DNA of 64,000 nucleotides from Erpobdella octoculata (GCA_963978895.1 OZ022238.1:28684117-28748116), one strand, 5' to 3'; counted from the stretch's first letter, positions 1-11,756 are shown. Notes: generated from the sequence alone by a model not told the origin. Program-made: numbers and translations.

Positions 1-348
1 TGCTCTGAGGTCAACACAGACTCAAAAGAGACTAAACAACCTATCTCTTTGAACATTGAAAGTGATGTACTTCAGGAGTTGTTTTTTTAAGTTATTGACG
101 CATTCAGTTCAGCTAAATGTAGAAAGAGATCATTGTAATTCATACTGTACAGTATTTTGTAATCTGTAGGTCTATGTTTTTGTTGTACCTACTTGAGAGT
201 TTATAATTGAAACTTTCAACTATGTAACTATTGATATATTTCATTTGGCTTTGAATTGAAACATTAAAATCCTAATTTTTCAAATTTATAATGGGGGCCT
301 CAATTTTTTCAGTGCGCCAGGGCCTCCATATGTGTTAATCCGGCCCTG
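1..348 (+). mobile_element. hAT element A, right end with transposase C-terminus remnant
   Basis: Bases 1 to about 125 encode, across a frameshift, LRSTQTQKRLNNLS, then NIESDVLQEL, then VIDAFSSAKCRKR. This resembles the C-terminal dimerisation region of ZMYM1-like hAT transposases. The element ends in ttaatccggccctg at 335-348, an hAT-type terminal inverted repeat (CAGGGCCGG inward). The same terminus occurs at 1216-1229. The left part lies outside the window. The reading frame is broken, so it is inactive. Confidence 0.6.
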
Positions 349-977
349 CTGGGACATAGTAGTACGTAAATAGCTCGTTTAGGAACAGAAAACGTTTGTT
401 CTCTACTGCAGTTAGTGACCATAAGAATCAAAAACAAACGCAGAGCTATTTCAACATTTGGAAAAATTTTACTGACATTTGATTCAACCATGATTCTATA
501 CATCCACATAGATTTGGTTTCAGAATCTTTTTTCTTTAGAGGACATTTTGTTACAAATGTTACAAATTGTTTATATTCGTGTGACAAATTTTCATTAAAA
601 TCAATAAGACACTTTTCACGCATGATACAAACATCTTCAGCAATTTCTGATACAGACGTACTTGCTGGAAAGTTCCCGATGATAGCAAACACTTTATCAA
701 TATTTTCGTAGGTTACGATCGGTTTTGACAACTCTTGCATTAGTTTATCATTTGTTGGGATGAGCGTTTGATCTTGAAATGTTTTCTTGTCAGGAGATTC
801 TACAGATGCAGCATCATCACTTTTTTCCTCTTTTCAGCAGTCTTTTTTTGTTTCGAACTTTGATCTCAAGCGTATAAGTATACTGGGTCCACATTATGGC
901 TAAAATATTACCATTTTCGCAATCTGCGTCTTTTTCCCGGTGCACAACTGCGATGCCCCTTCCTTAACACGCCCCTG
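349..977 (-). mobile_element. hAT element B, decayed, transposase C-terminal fragment
   Basis: The minus strand from about 740 down encodes a stretch ending FPNVEIALRLFLILMVTNCS then REQTFS. This is the conserved hAT C-terminal block (FPNxxIALRxxL...ERSFS in the family), with Q for the usual R. An hAT-type end CAGGGGCGTG reads inward from 977. Only about 200 bases separate this end from the coding remnant, so the catalytic core is deleted. Element A seems to have inserted at its 3' side, cutting the block after PKR. Confidence 0.6.
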
Positions 978-999
978 ATAATATAGTTCATTACACTAG

Positions 1000-1229
1000 T
1001 CTCTGCTTTAACTGGTTATCAAACAAAAATATCAATATATAGACAGATAATAGCTATAACTTCATCAATAAGAGCCCATATTTTTCAGGACCAATATTTT
1101 TAGATATGATATTTTTTTAGGGAAAATATTTTTCAGGGCCAATATTTTTAGGGTTGAAAGTTTTTAGGGCTGATATTTTCCAGGGCCTAAGGCTATAGCT
1201 TTACCAGCCTAATGGTTAATCCGGCCCTG
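1000..1229 (-). mobile_element. hAT element C, terminal segment only
   Basis: The segment ends at 1229 in the same ttaatccggccctg terminus as element A and has tandem copies of a cagggccaatattttta-like motif at about 1085-1190, like hAT subterminal repeats. No coding sequence is visible. It abuts a copy of the unknown ORF family at 1230, so it probably inserted there. Confidence 0.5.
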
Positions 1230-1372
1230 AAGTTCCAAGACATTGGGGATAAGTTGGTCTTGAGGTCTTGGAGAAAAATAGTTTTAAAAAGGATGGAACA
1301 GAACTCAAAGTGATGTCTAATGATTGGAGCGCCCATGTGAGTGATAATGCCATGGTTGAGTCGGCATAGGTT
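1230..1372 (+). pseudogene. fragment of the unknown multicopy ORF family
   Basis: The plus strand reads NSFKKDGTELKVMSNDW then SAHVSDNAMVESA and stops. It matches, at DNA and protein level, 22551-22680 (TELRVMSNNWNANVSDIATDES). The frame is continuous here across the poly-A where the 22.6-kb copy is shifted. No known domain was recognised. It is a decayed fragment of a repeated coding element. Confidence 0.5.
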
Positions 1373-1606
1373 TTTGTAAAAAAAGATGTTCCTGTCGCCA
1401 TCTCCACAAAGCGAGCGGGAACGGGGACTAGAAAATAAACGGGAAAGCGACCACGAGCAAAAGAGTGAGCGGGAAAGAGAGAGGAAATGGGCAAGCGAGA
1501 AGTAGCAGGAGAGCTAGCAGGAGCGGAAAAACAAGCGGGGAAGGAAACGGAGCAAGAGAAAAACGATAAAAAAAACCCCGGGCAACAGCGGGTAACCCCG
1601 CTAATC
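1373..1606 (-). repeat. CCCGG-head repeat (minus copy)
   Basis: Read on the minus strand it starts tagcggggttacccgctgtt, then gcccgggg, followed by degenerate cgctcccg/cgctttcc units. The same head and unit run occurs at 16902, 42064 and 60171. The 3' part of the family (cattacgatcggatgaatgg) is missing here. Probably a non-autonomous retroelement; the class is not certain. Confidence 0.65.
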
Positions 1607-1689
1607 TTCAATAAATTTTACTTAAAAAATTAATTAAATGAATTCGGATACTGTAATTAGTTTTTGTTTTTATAGAAAAGTTATCTATG

Positions 1690-2018
1690 TTGGGCAAGGT
1701 CTAGACACCGGCTTGGATATCCGGAGTACCCGAGTTCGATTCGAGGCTCGGGCATGTAATTTCGTTGAGCAAGAAACTAGCTCACATATACTCACGTCAA
1801 CTCAGCGTTTCATCCTTTAGTGATCGATAAATGAGTACCAGCTTTGGGTGGGGTTAAGGTCCTTTGTGCGCTTGTGGAGCTAGTGGGTAGTATGCGGGGC
1901 TGCCAGTGGCGCATTAAAACACCGCATACGCCGCTAGTACTGTCTGTAAGCTGCCAACATTGAAGAGTGGCCGCTTGTCTGTACTGTAAGTGGCACTCAA
2001 AAATGAATTCACTTTAAC
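1690..2018 (+). repeat. tRNA-derived SINE
   Basis: The tRNA-like head (about 1696-1756) contains a B-box gagttcgattcgaggctcgg. A body follows with tgagtaccagctttgggtgg and ends near gtggcactcaaaaatgaatt. A related tail (ttggccgctggtctgtaatg) is at 34995-35045. It is a degenerate interspersed element, not a functional tRNA: no cloverleaf can be drawn. Confidence 0.6.
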
Positions 2019-2159
2019 TTTCAGCATTTTTTAAGGAATATATAAAGTTATAATAAATTTCAAATAAATCTAAATTAAAACACATTTTAATAAATTATAA
2101 AACTAGTTTTTTAGTTTTTTCTATCATTATTTAATAAAACTCAGAGAAAATAATGTGTT

Positions 2160-2312
2160 TGAAAAAAGGAGAGAGAACGAGAGAGAAACAAATAGAGACA
2201 GAGACAGAGACAGAGACAGAGAGATAGAGAGAGAAAGAGAGAGAGAAAGAAAGAAAGGGAGAGAGACGAGAGAAACAGAGAGAAAGAGAGCAAAAAGAAA
2301 AAGAGAGCGTTC
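2160..2312. repeat. GA-rich purine tract
   Basis: Imperfect (GA)n with agac interruptions. All open frames across it are repeat artefacts. Confidence 0.9.
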
Positions 2313-2985
2313 TCTGTCGTTACATTTTATATCCATTTTCTTCTTTTTATATATATTTTATATATTCTTTTCAATCACCATAAACTAAAACCTTTTATGT
2401 GAAATATTTTGTTTGCGTATTTTAAAGTAATTATTCAAATTTCTTTAATCTTTCAGAGATGAGATTGACATTCGGTATTATTGCAATAATGAAAAACTAT
2501 CATGATATTATAATAAAACTTACTTTTATTAATATTTAGTATGTAAAACTGAAAAATCATTTTTTTTTCAATATAAATTAATAATTTAAGACTAAAACAA
2601 GCCAAACATTTGAGCATGAAATAGTTCTAATATCTCCTCTTTTTCTTCCAAACTGATCCATTAAGAACCACTTCTGCAAATTAATTTTTTGCCGCTTTCA
2701 AAATTGTTTCACGATTCAACAAACTTTCATGAAATTGGGAAGTTACAAATTCATTTTTGTAGAAACAAAAAATATATTTAAAAAATGCTGGAAAAACTAA
2801 AAACTAAAACCTGACCCTACCATTTCTGTTTTTTTTTACTCAGAACAAACAAACACAAATTTTCCATTTTAAAAATAAAAAAAACTCAGCAAAATAATTT
2901 AAAAAATTATTTTTTAAATATTTTAAGATTTGTCAGCAAAGACCGAACCACCTGTTATGATGAAAACATTTTCCTAACAGCACCC
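2313..2985. other. AT-rich stretch, nothing recognised
   Basis: Very AT-rich with many homopolymer runs. No splice-supported exon, RNA gene or terminal inverted repeat was seen. Confidence 0.6.
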
Positions 2986-3019
2986 CTGACAGACACTATG
3001 CACTTGGAGATCACTTTGT

Positions 3020-3148
3020 TCCTGTCGCCATCTCCATCCCTGCCTTTTCCATCCCTGTCTTCTCTATCCCGGCTTTTTCTATCCCTGCTATCTCCTTCCC
3101 TATTATCTCCATCCCTGCCATCTCCATTCCTGCCACCTCCACCTGCCA
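3020..3148. repeat. degenerate 15-bp CT-rich minisatellite
   Basis: About eight copies of a unit like ccatccctgccttct. It precedes a short CpG-containing stretch (3180-3250) and the candidate exon at 3270. Confidence 0.8.
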
Positions 3149-3269
3149 CTTATCTCTCACTTTTAAAAATGTCACGTGATTGGGACCCGCATTATCGTCC
3201 ATTAGCGAACCAACTTCCGTTCGTGGCACCATTATCGCGCATGCGTGCTGTGAAAACATAGATAATCAA

Positions 3270-3347
3270 ATGGATTGGTTCAACAGAGCAACCAAGCAAG
3301 TTTGTGGCTGTTTAGCGCTAATGAAGAAATGGATTGATGCAATCCAG
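3270..3347 (+). CDS. candidate first exon of an unrecognised gene
   Basis: ATG at 3270 opens MDWFNRATKQVCGCLALM then KKWIDAIQ, with a cag/gtatat donor. The preceding 90 bases (3180-3260) are richer in CpG than the surroundings and could be a promoter. The 26 codons have a protein-like composition with no repeats. I do not recognise a family. An acceptor at 3539 (cttctttcag) is in matching phase and would add 53 codons before TAA at 3701. Confidence 0.3.
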
Positions 3348-3539
3348 GTATATTTTTTTTATAAATTAGAAATAACGTTAACTTAATTATTTACATTTAG
3401 TGGTTGCACTATATTTTTTAAAGGTTTTTTGGTTAATAAAATAAACTGAATGAAATGAACAGAACGTATGATTCGTGTTTGATGATAACACTGACGAAAC
3501 TCAGAAGATTTGTCATTTCATAACAGCTGCTTCTTTCAG

Positions 3540-3701
3540 GGTTCAGTGAACTTCAAGTTCTCAACCATGATGCTTCCAACACAAACAGACTTTTCAATGC
3601 TTACAGTGGTTTTAATAATGTCATTCAATCAAATAAATCTTCTTCATTATGTGCAGCAGTTCAGCATTTTAATGTGTTTTGACGCTAATGAAAGGAATTA
3701 A
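3540..3701 (+). CDS. possible second exon after 3270-3347
   Basis: After acceptor gctgcttctttcag the phase-0 frame reads GSVNFKFSTMMLPTQTDFSM then LTVVLIMSF and further to TAA. Another frame over the same bases (FSELQVLNHDASNTNRLFNA, to a TGA) looks equally protein-like but does not match the phase of the upstream exon. An aataaa lies near 3791. Very tentative. Confidence 0.2.
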   Translation, partial: GSVNFKFSTMMLPTQTDFSMLTVVLIMSFNQINLLHYVQQFSILMCFDANERN

Positions 3702-4055
3702 TCCAGTAACGTCATTGCAGTCGTTTTAGTGAGAAATTTGTCGCAGTTTAAATTATGTTTGCTATTTATTCAAATATATAAATTTTGTTGGTAATAAATG
3801 GCAACTTATTAGTGATTTTATATTTATGCCGTTGATTTTCCATCTCCCGTTCAATAGAAATCAAATAAAACTTTCAACGTTTTGTCTAATCAATATTTCT
3901 GTTTTCTCGAAGAAATTCCGTGCATGTGTTATTGTATTTATTTTTATTTGAAATTGTTAATTCAACGTTCCTAACTAGCTTCATCAATTTTTTTTTAATT
4001 TTTATGCAAAGCCACACATGTACAATCACGCAAACTTGGAGCATTTATATTTAGC
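3702..4055. other. AT-rich stretch, nothing recognised
   Basis: Only AT-rich unique sequence with an aataaa near 3791 was seen. Confidence 0.6.
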
Positions 4056-4167
4056 ATGTCTACCAGATCCACCATGTCTACAACATCCACCACATTAACC
4101 TCGTTTGCCACATCTACTACGTCTACCACATCAACTTCATTTATCACATCCACCACGTCCACCACAT
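4056..4167. repeat. 9-bp minisatellite (tccaccaca-like)
   Basis: About a dozen degenerate 9-mers give Ser/Thr-rich or Asp/Val-rich peptides on the two strands. No splice sites tie it to a gene. Confidence 0.75.
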
Positions 4168-4239
4168 GCCGATTTTCCTCCAGAGACAAACCACCTTTTA
4201 CTCCAACAAAACCTTCAGTTCATTCCGGGTTAAATTACA

Positions 4240-4385
4240 TCTACACGCACACATTGCCTACGCAAAGAATTTTTCTCTCCCACACATTCTCGATTTATCG
4301 AGCACAAAGCACCGAACTGATGTGACTGATGTTCAAGCTCAGGGCGGCTATCAACTGAGCCACTCTCAACAATGCGGTGGAGCAA
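4240..4385 (-). repeat. tRNA-like SINE head (minus)
   Basis: The minus strand reads agtggctcagttgatagccg, which is A-box-like, followed by a weak B-box region. Degenerate; no cloverleaf. Confidence 0.35.
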
Positions 4386-4439
4386 ATCTTACATCGATGG
4401 ATGGCCAGTTAAATGAAGTAATAACTATATGATTCAATG

Positions 4440-5182
<743 letters not shown>

Positions 5183-5333
5183 GCACATCCCTGGCACCTC
5201 CATTTAAAGATCGGATTAGCTCGAATCCTGAAAAACGCTCAGCGGAAGCTGGTATGATTCATCGCTGTTATAACGCGGCCATAAAAATGTTTAAGAGAAT
5301 TAGAAAAAAATTAAAAGAACTGATGCACAACTT
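5183..5333 (+). CDS. candidate internal exon, unrecognised
   Basis: Between acceptor attattaacag and a perfect gtaagt donor the frame reads TSLAPPFKDRISSNPEKRSA then EAGMIHRCYNAAIKMFKR and a basic end. The basic, helical character and both splice signals suggest a real exon. I see no family motif. No partner exon in matching phase was found, although 5439-5590 has another protein-like frame. Confidence 0.3.
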
Positions 5334-5636
5334 GTAAGTTAAAAACAAATTTGTTGAAATATTACTGAATATAAATTCAGCCAGCTGCCGGCAAGAGACC
5401 GGGCTTGTTCATTTCCCTGTTCTCTTGTTTCCGCTTGAGAAGTGCACATGAATGCTGGACTCCATGTTTCTCCAAGCCTTCGAATATGAGGCATGTCCCA
5501 ATTTCGATGCCTCCAAAGAGCTTTACGCTCGGTTTGCCAATGAATTTAGCGGCTTTGTGGGAGCGTTTCAGACGGCAACAAAAAGATGGAAATTTTATTG
5601 AAAACACGAATGAATGAATATCAGCAGGATTGTCTA

Positions 5637-5792
5637 TTAAATGCGTCCAAACTTCGAAAGTAATGGCAAAAAGATTATTAAAAAAATAAAACGAAGACAA
5701 AAATTATCGCAACAAATCAAAACGACGAACATAACGTAACGCGGGTGGTCTCCGCCGCTAACTTGACGAACGGGAATCGTCATCATGACCAC
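5637..5792 (-). CDS. possible tetraspanin last exon (end of TM4 and tail)
   Basis: After a strong acceptor (tttcagtctcctttctactag) the minus strand reads VVMMTIPVRQVSGGDHPRY and stays open to TAA at 5637. Joined in phase 0 to exon 6 it gives TM4 as [19 protein letters not shown] and then a basic residue, the right length for a membrane segment. The later part (CCDNFCLRFIFLII...) is unexpectedly hydrophobic for a cytoplasmic tail, so the true coding end may be earlier, with a further intron. The call rests on position, phase and TM4 length, not on a family motif. Confidence 0.4.
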   Translation of the reverse strand: MVMMTIPVRQVSGGDHPRYVMFVVLICCDNFCLRFIFLIIFLPLLSKFGRI

Positions 5793-6580
5793 CTAGTAGA
5801 AAGGAGACTGAAATATGGGAGGACATCCAACTGAAACATCGCGTGTCAGCGCTTGATAAACAATCCGTCGTTCTAACGATCATCATCATCATCACTCATT
5901 CACCTGTTCGTGTTTGAAAAACTCCCAAACAAACAGAAAGTAATTTGAAAGTTTGAAAAATTAAAACTACAAAATCTTCTGGGTTTGCTTGTTTGGTTTC
6001 TCGTGAAGGATGTGATGAAGAAGTGGTGAGGGAGGAGAAGGAGGAGGAGCAGGATGGAATGAAGAGAGGATGGGGTGATTAGGAGGTGGATTGGGAAGAA
6101 TATGGGAAGATATCGTCACTCGCATTCATCATTTTCACACCAGGAATATTCAGAGTGCTTCTTCTTTACACGCGTCATGAGGAAACAAGAGAAGAACAAA
6201 CTGATCACCTGCAAATGTCTCCGTTTTGTGACACTAAAATATTATGCTGCATAAACTTACGTGCATTCACGTACACATCTCTTCATTCACGTACACATGC
6301 AACATAACTTCACGTACACACGTGCATAACTTCACATACACATGTTGCATACATTCTCAATTATAAATAAACAATTAAACATAATTCCAACAAATTTCCT
6401 CATCCACAAACACATGTATAAGACAGCAAGGCCTCCACATCATCAGAGAGTTCACAATAAACATTTAATAAAAAACTGTTGGTACACTAAATGTGTATAA
6501 ATTTAGGGACTCGAGTTTTTAGAGGAAAAGCTTGCTCCATGTCTTCTAAAATAGTGAGATGAAGTGGTGACGGTGTGTGA
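5793..6580. other. tetraspanin intron with short repeats
   Basis: Holds a short (ATC)n at 5880-5896, a G/A-rich run at 6005-6095 and a degenerate repeat of ttcacgtacacat at 6255-6345. No gene was recognised. Confidence 0.5.
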
Positions 6581-6589
6581 AATAAGTGA

Positions 6590-6695
6590 AATTGATGATA
6601 ATGATGGTGATGGTGATGATGGTGATGAGGTGATGATGATGGTGATGATTATGATGATGGTAATAACGATGATGGTGAGGATAGTGATAGTGGTG
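6590..6695. repeat. imperfect GATGGT microsatellite
   Basis: Runs of gatgatggtgatg with interruptions. Confidence 0.9.
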
Positions 6696-6879
6696 ATGTG
6701 TAAGAAGGTAATAAAGGATGACCAGCGGTGCAGTATGAAGCTTGAGCAGAGAATTGACATCATATAGAAGATGGTTTTTCATTCCCCATGCACAAGTTGA
6801 GACCTTCAATCTTATTTCATGCCACTTTAATGGCAGAATTTGATTGCACATTCTTCTATTGAGGGGTGGGAGTTGACCG

Positions 6880-7005
6880 AAAGCACGAGAGACAGAAATA
6901 GATATAAAAGTAGAAAAAGTAGAAAGAAAGAAGAAAGGAATTGAAAACTGGAGGAGGTTAGAGAGAGGAAGAGAAGGGGAGAGAAAAAGAGAGAGAGGGA
7001 AGATA
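6880..7005. repeat. purine-rich AG tract
   Basis: An agaaag/gagagg-rich run. The hydrophobic minus-strand frame across it is a composition artefact. Confidence 0.8.
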
Positions 7006-7089
7006 TAAAGCTAGCAGTATTCCACTTGTTAAAGAAGTCCCGAGAGACACATACTGATGGCCGTTTTATGGCCGGCCGTCGATTCATTC

Positions 7090-7770
7090 ATGTCTTATTC
7101 ATGAACTGCTCAAATATAAACTCGATATGAATAAAGAAGAATTTGCTTTTGTGAGTGCAGAGAAAGTTATTAAATGAATGGAGTCTACGGACAGGAAGAA
7201 AATGAAGGGATGAATTGGTGTTTACATGGATCGATTATATTAAATAACACAAAAGTAAACTTGAAATAGGTTACAATTTATGAACATTTTAAAGGTAAAC
7301 ATTCGGGAGTGATGTGCAAAAATACCAGAAATGTTTATCTCGGGTCAAAGTTACCTGCTTGTTCCTTTCTCCAATTCTGAATAAAATGAGTGGATTTTTG
7401 AAAAATATTGCTAGGAGGAAAGTAGTGAATGAAAATGTGTTTCTTCCTTCATAAATATTAATTTTATTTCCAGAGAGAGCAAATAACTCCCTCTTTTTAA
7501 CCTACTCTCTGCTTGTCGGATGCCCCTTGTTGTCGGATTCCGATTTCGATATTCCAACTCTGATCAAATTGCCTTGAAGCCATACATTCACATACATTCA
7601 CATTGGTTCACATACAAAATCGCCAACGTTTTGTTAACTCCTAAAACAGCCAATTACCTTTGAAAACGCATTTGTTGAAAATTCGAAAAAATGGTTTGGA
7701 TAGAAACAAAACAATATTGTTGATTTAAAATTTAGTTTTTTAAAAATTGCACAAAATAATAAAAATGTTT
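7090..7770. other. AT-rich intron sequence, nothing recognised
   Basis: Apart from a doubled cattcacatacattcacat near 7585, no feature was seen. Confidence 0.5.
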
Positions 7771-7779
7771 TTTGTATTT

Positions 7780-8005
7780 TTTACAAACTTTTATTTAGGT
7801 TACAATCTCTGTTTGTGTGTGGTTTTCTCTGTACGCAAATCTTGCAAGTACAATTACGCCAGCTTTTTGACTAGCTAGGAAGATGAAACTTTCAGCATAG
7901 CTTTATATTGGATGACAATACATGATTCAATTAAAAAAAACAACTTGAGTTATTTGTAAATCGAGTGTATTTGAAATAAAAGTTTGTGTTGAAAAACTCG
8001 TTTTT
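7780..8005 (+). repeat. foldback-family element, partial copy
   Basis: Contains gtacgcaaatcttgcaagta, then gaaactttcagcatagcttt, and ends gtttgtgttgaaaaactcg. The same segments occur as two inverted arms at 54470-54915. Here only one outer arm plus the inner part remains. Confidence 0.7.
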
Positions 8006-8014
8006 TTACTTGTT

Positions 8015-8390
8015 GTTAAATTCCTTTTATTAACTTCAATACCGGTCATGCTTGCTTGATTGTTTGCTTGCTTGAATGTTTGCAAACCTTAAAAGTGAAA
8101 ATTAACTAACTTCCCGTTATCCAATTGAGCTGAAATAAAGGCTTACTCTTGCATTCTTTTAAGGTTTGAAATATTTTTGAAAAAAAATTATTTAAAAAAA
8201 TTATTATCTCTATTTTAAAACAAAAACAAATCTAATACAATTATATAAATGTTTACATCAATAAATTTAAAAAATGTCATTTTATAAGAATTTGTTTACA
8301 ATAAATGAAAAGCCGGCAATTTCAGAAAAATAAGGGATTTGTTGAAAAACATGTTTTTACGGCTTACTGTTTGTAAAATAAGTTATTTAC
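8015..8390 (+). repeat. family A interspersed repeat, copy 1
   Basis: A ~370-base element running from attaacttcaataccggtca through gtttgcaaaccttaaaagtg and aatgaaaagccggcaa to ttttacggcttac. Four more copies lie at 23690, 36810, 37185 (partial) and 42905. No ORF and no clear terminal repeats: a non-autonomous element of unknown class. Confidence 0.75.
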
Positions 8391-9059
8391 AAAGTGTTAT
8401 ATGATGATCGCTGAATGTGTATTCTTCAAATCAAAACCGCAAGATCAGTCTGGGCAAAATTTGTCGTGGAGGAATACCTCATAACGAAAGTTTTAATGGG
8501 GTTTAGACTTCGTATCCCACCACGGACTTAAGAGAACAGAAATAGTTAGAAATTTCTAGGTCAATAACAAATTTATTCATTTTGTTTAGAAATGTCATAT
8601 TTTAATTTTTGTTTAAGGTTATTCACTCATTTGTTTTTTGAAGATAATTCAAAAAATAATAATTTAGTTTTGAGATTGATACCATAAAATCTTTTAACCA
8701 ATTTAAAAATCTTAAAATCTTTTTTTTCACGAAAGTACTTTCAATGTATATTTTTAAAACTCATGAATGCCACAATGTTGGCTAAGTTTTATTTCAGAGA
8801 GGTCAAGGTGACAAAAGAAAAACCTAAAAAAAACAGTGACAGGTTAAAAGTTAAGAACTTTTTCCAAAATTTTCCCTAATCTGGCTCGTTCTTCGTACAA
8901 GAAAAACAACATTACTCATCGTTATCGCAAGCATGTTGTGCCCAAAATCGGATTCTGCCAAACCTAATTAAACTCAGTCTTTTATGAAGGAATGGAAAAC
9001 TGAGCTGACCTCCAAGAACCTGCCAAACACCGTGTCAACCAAAATTTTCCGAAGGAAGG
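8391..9059. other. AT-rich intron sequence, nothing recognised
   Basis: No exon, RNA gene or terminal repeat was seen. Confidence 0.5.
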
Positions 9060-10330
9060 AATGAGTGAATACGTAAATGAATGGAGTGAATAAGTAGATA
9101 AATGAATGGAGTGAATATGAAGATGAATGAATGAATGAATAAGTAGATGAATAAATGAGTGAATATGAAGATGAATGAATGAATGAATAAATAGATGAAT
9201 AAATGAGTGAATAAGTAGATGGATGGATGGATGGATGGATGGATGGATGGATGGATGGATGGATGGATGGATGGATGGATGGATGGATGGATGGATGGAT
9301 GGATGGATGGATGGATGGATGGATGGATGGATGGATGGATGGATGGATGGATGGATGGATGGATGGATGGATGGATGGATGGATGGATGGATGGATGGAT
9401 GGATGGATGGATGGATGGATGGATGGATGGATGGATGGATGGATGGATGGATGGATGGATGGATGGATGGATGGATGGATGGATGGATGGATGGATGGAT
9501 GGATGGATGGATGGATGGATGGATGGATGGATGGATGGATGGATGGATGGATGGATGGATGGATGGATGGATGGATGGATGGATGGATGGATGGATGGAT
9601 GGATGGATGGATGGATGGATGGATGGATGGATGGATGGATGGATGGATGGATGGATGGATGGATGGATGGATGGATGGATGGATGGATGGATGGATGGAT
9701 GGATGGATGGATGGATGGATGGATGGATGGATGGATGGATGGATGGATGGATGGATGGATGGATGGATGGATGGATGGATGGATGGATGGATGGATGGAT
9801 GGATGGATGGATGGATGGATGGATGGATGGATGGATGGATGGATGGATGGATGGATGGATGGATGGATGGATGGATGGATGGATGGATGGATGGATGGAT
9901 GGATGGATGGATGGATGGATGGATGGATGGATGGATGGATGGATGGATGGATGGATGGATGGATGGATGGATGGATGGATGGATGGATGGATGGATGGAT
10001 GGATGGATGGATGGATGGATGGATGGATGGATGGATGGATGGATGGATGAATGAATGAATGAATGAATGAATGAATGAATGAATGAATGAATGAATGAAT
10101 GAATGAATGAATGAATGAATGAATGAATGAATGAATGAATGAATGAATGAATGAATGAATGAATGAATGAATGAATGAATGAATGAATGAATGAATGAAT
10201 GAATGAATGAATGAATGAATGAATGAATGAATGAATGAATGAATGAATGAATGAATGAATGAATGAATGAATGAATGAATAAATAGATGAATGAATGAGT
10301 GAATTCGTAGATGAATGAATGAGTAAAAAT
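9060..10330. repeat. giant tetranucleotide array (ATGG then ATGA)
   Basis: About 830 bases of nearly uninterrupted ATGG (9219-10047) change abruptly to about 235 bases of pure ATGA (10048-10280). Degenerate ATGA units with tagatgaataaatgagtga variants lie on both outer edges. All long open frames here (WMDG, SIHP, SFIH repeats) are artefacts of a period-4 array. It lies in the tetraspanin intron just downstream of exon 6. Confidence 0.98.
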
Positions 10331-10509
10331 ATGGTAAGAGGAATAAAAAATGGATGAATGGTCTTGCATGTACGAATGAATGGCTGAAGAGATGAATGCG
10401 ATGAATGAGAAATGAAGGGTAAATATATGAGACATCTCGTAGAAAAATGATTATGAAAATAAATAAATAATTGAACCATCAATGAATCAAAACGAGCAAA
10501 ATGACATAC

Positions 10510-10593
10510 CTGGGTGCAGATGAGCACGCACAGAGTGGTGACGACAAGGTGTTCATACTTACTGACCCATCTCTTCAGTGCCACGTGACATCC
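10510..10593 (-). CDS. tetraspanin, exon 6 (loop end GC and first half of TM4)
   Basis: A 28-codon phase-0 exon between acceptor cgccattttcag and donor gtatgt. It reads [15 protein letters not shown] then [15 protein letters not shown] followed by xxALxxW is the usual end of the tetraspanin large loop, and the hydrophobic run begins TM4. Both splice sites are good. It sits 180 bases beyond the end of the kilobase-scale ATGG/ATGA array, which lies in the next intron of the transcript. Confidence 0.88.
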
Positions 10594-10599
10594 CTGAAA

Positions 10600-11675
10600 A
10601 TGGCGGTACTTCCGTTGATGGGCTATTATATTACGGGGAGTTTTAAATTAAAAATTAATTTTCATTCGACGCCTATGCAGCATCGACGTTGATCTTTGAA
10701 TGGAGCAATAAAATACCATCCGTCTTGCGTCACGAACATTTGGCAATGAAAACGCATTAGAAGCATCTGTGAAGAGTCAATCAATTACATATTTCTTTGG
10801 TACGTCAACGTCCATTTTTAATGACTTATTTATTATAAATTTCATTTGTTTTTAAATTTGATAATTTGTTAACTTTGTTAAATTAATTATTATTATTAGT
10901 CAATTCAATAATTATAATTTGTCTTTACATCCCATACATATATATATAGTTATGCTTGAGAGAAGTACGTAACATCTTCTCGTCGCAATACAAATTTTCA
11001 TTTCGTTGAAAAAAATAGGAAATTTTTTTTGAGAAAAGCTGCAAGGCTTTTAAAAATTTAAGAATTTAAGCTGAATTACCAAAACTGAACCAAAAAAAAT
11101 TTTTCTTAATTAAAGTTTTGCCTAGTATTGTCTTATAATTTAGAGATAAAATAACAGAATTTAAAGATTAAACACCATTATATCCCAATTGAAATATTAA
11201 AAAAATAATAGTTTAATTTAAAAATAATAAAACGTAATTGTTATTAATTTCAATAATGAATCTGGAAGCTAACGACCTTAAATATCAAAAGTCAGTTTAT
11301 GGCAGTGCTGACTAATTATCGTCTTAATTATTATCAGCCATTTTATAGAATTGCTATCGGCCCAGACAAAGAATTAATTAACATAGAGTGAGGAAATGGG
11401 GTGAGTGGTGCAATCGATTCAGATATGAATGTGCTATTTTGAGTTTAATAGAAATATACCACTGCTTACTACTCTGTGACCGCGAGAAGAACTTGCCTAT
11501 AAAGTAGTATAAAGCATATTTGACGTTTGATTGACGCAATTTAAGTGTGTTAAGTGGGAATAGAATAACAACAAGACCGTTTTGTAAAAAAAGGAGCAAT
11601 ATGCATATAATGCGGTATACATTTTCAAATTTATATAATATTAACTAATCGTTTATCAACATACATAATTTCCGA
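10600..11675. other. tetraspanin intron, mostly unique AT-rich DNA
   Basis: A strong minus-strand acceptor (gattgactcttcacag) precedes 10766, and 10734-10766 could be an 11-codon phase-0 exon (MLLMRFHCQMF), adding one cysteine to the tetraspanin loop; this is weak. Otherwise nothing was recognised. Confidence 0.35.
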
Positions 11676-11678
11676 TGT

Positions 11679-11756
11679 ATGTATGTATGTATGTATGTAT
11701 GTATGTATGTATGTATGTATGTATGTATGTATGTATGTATGTATGTATGTATGTAT
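11679..11756. repeat. (GTAT)n array, left part
   Basis: Pure ATGT/GTAT array split from the right part by the hAT MITE at 11757-12484. Confidence 0.97.

Noticed and set aside
6827..7087. Hydrophobic protein on the minus strand
   Set aside because: Composition artefact of an AG-rich tract.
8974..10584. Very long open frames of SIHP, SFIH and MDGW repeats
   Set aside because: They are translations of a period-4 microsatellite; every frame on both strands is open. Only 10510-10593 within them is real coding, and in the tetraspanin context.
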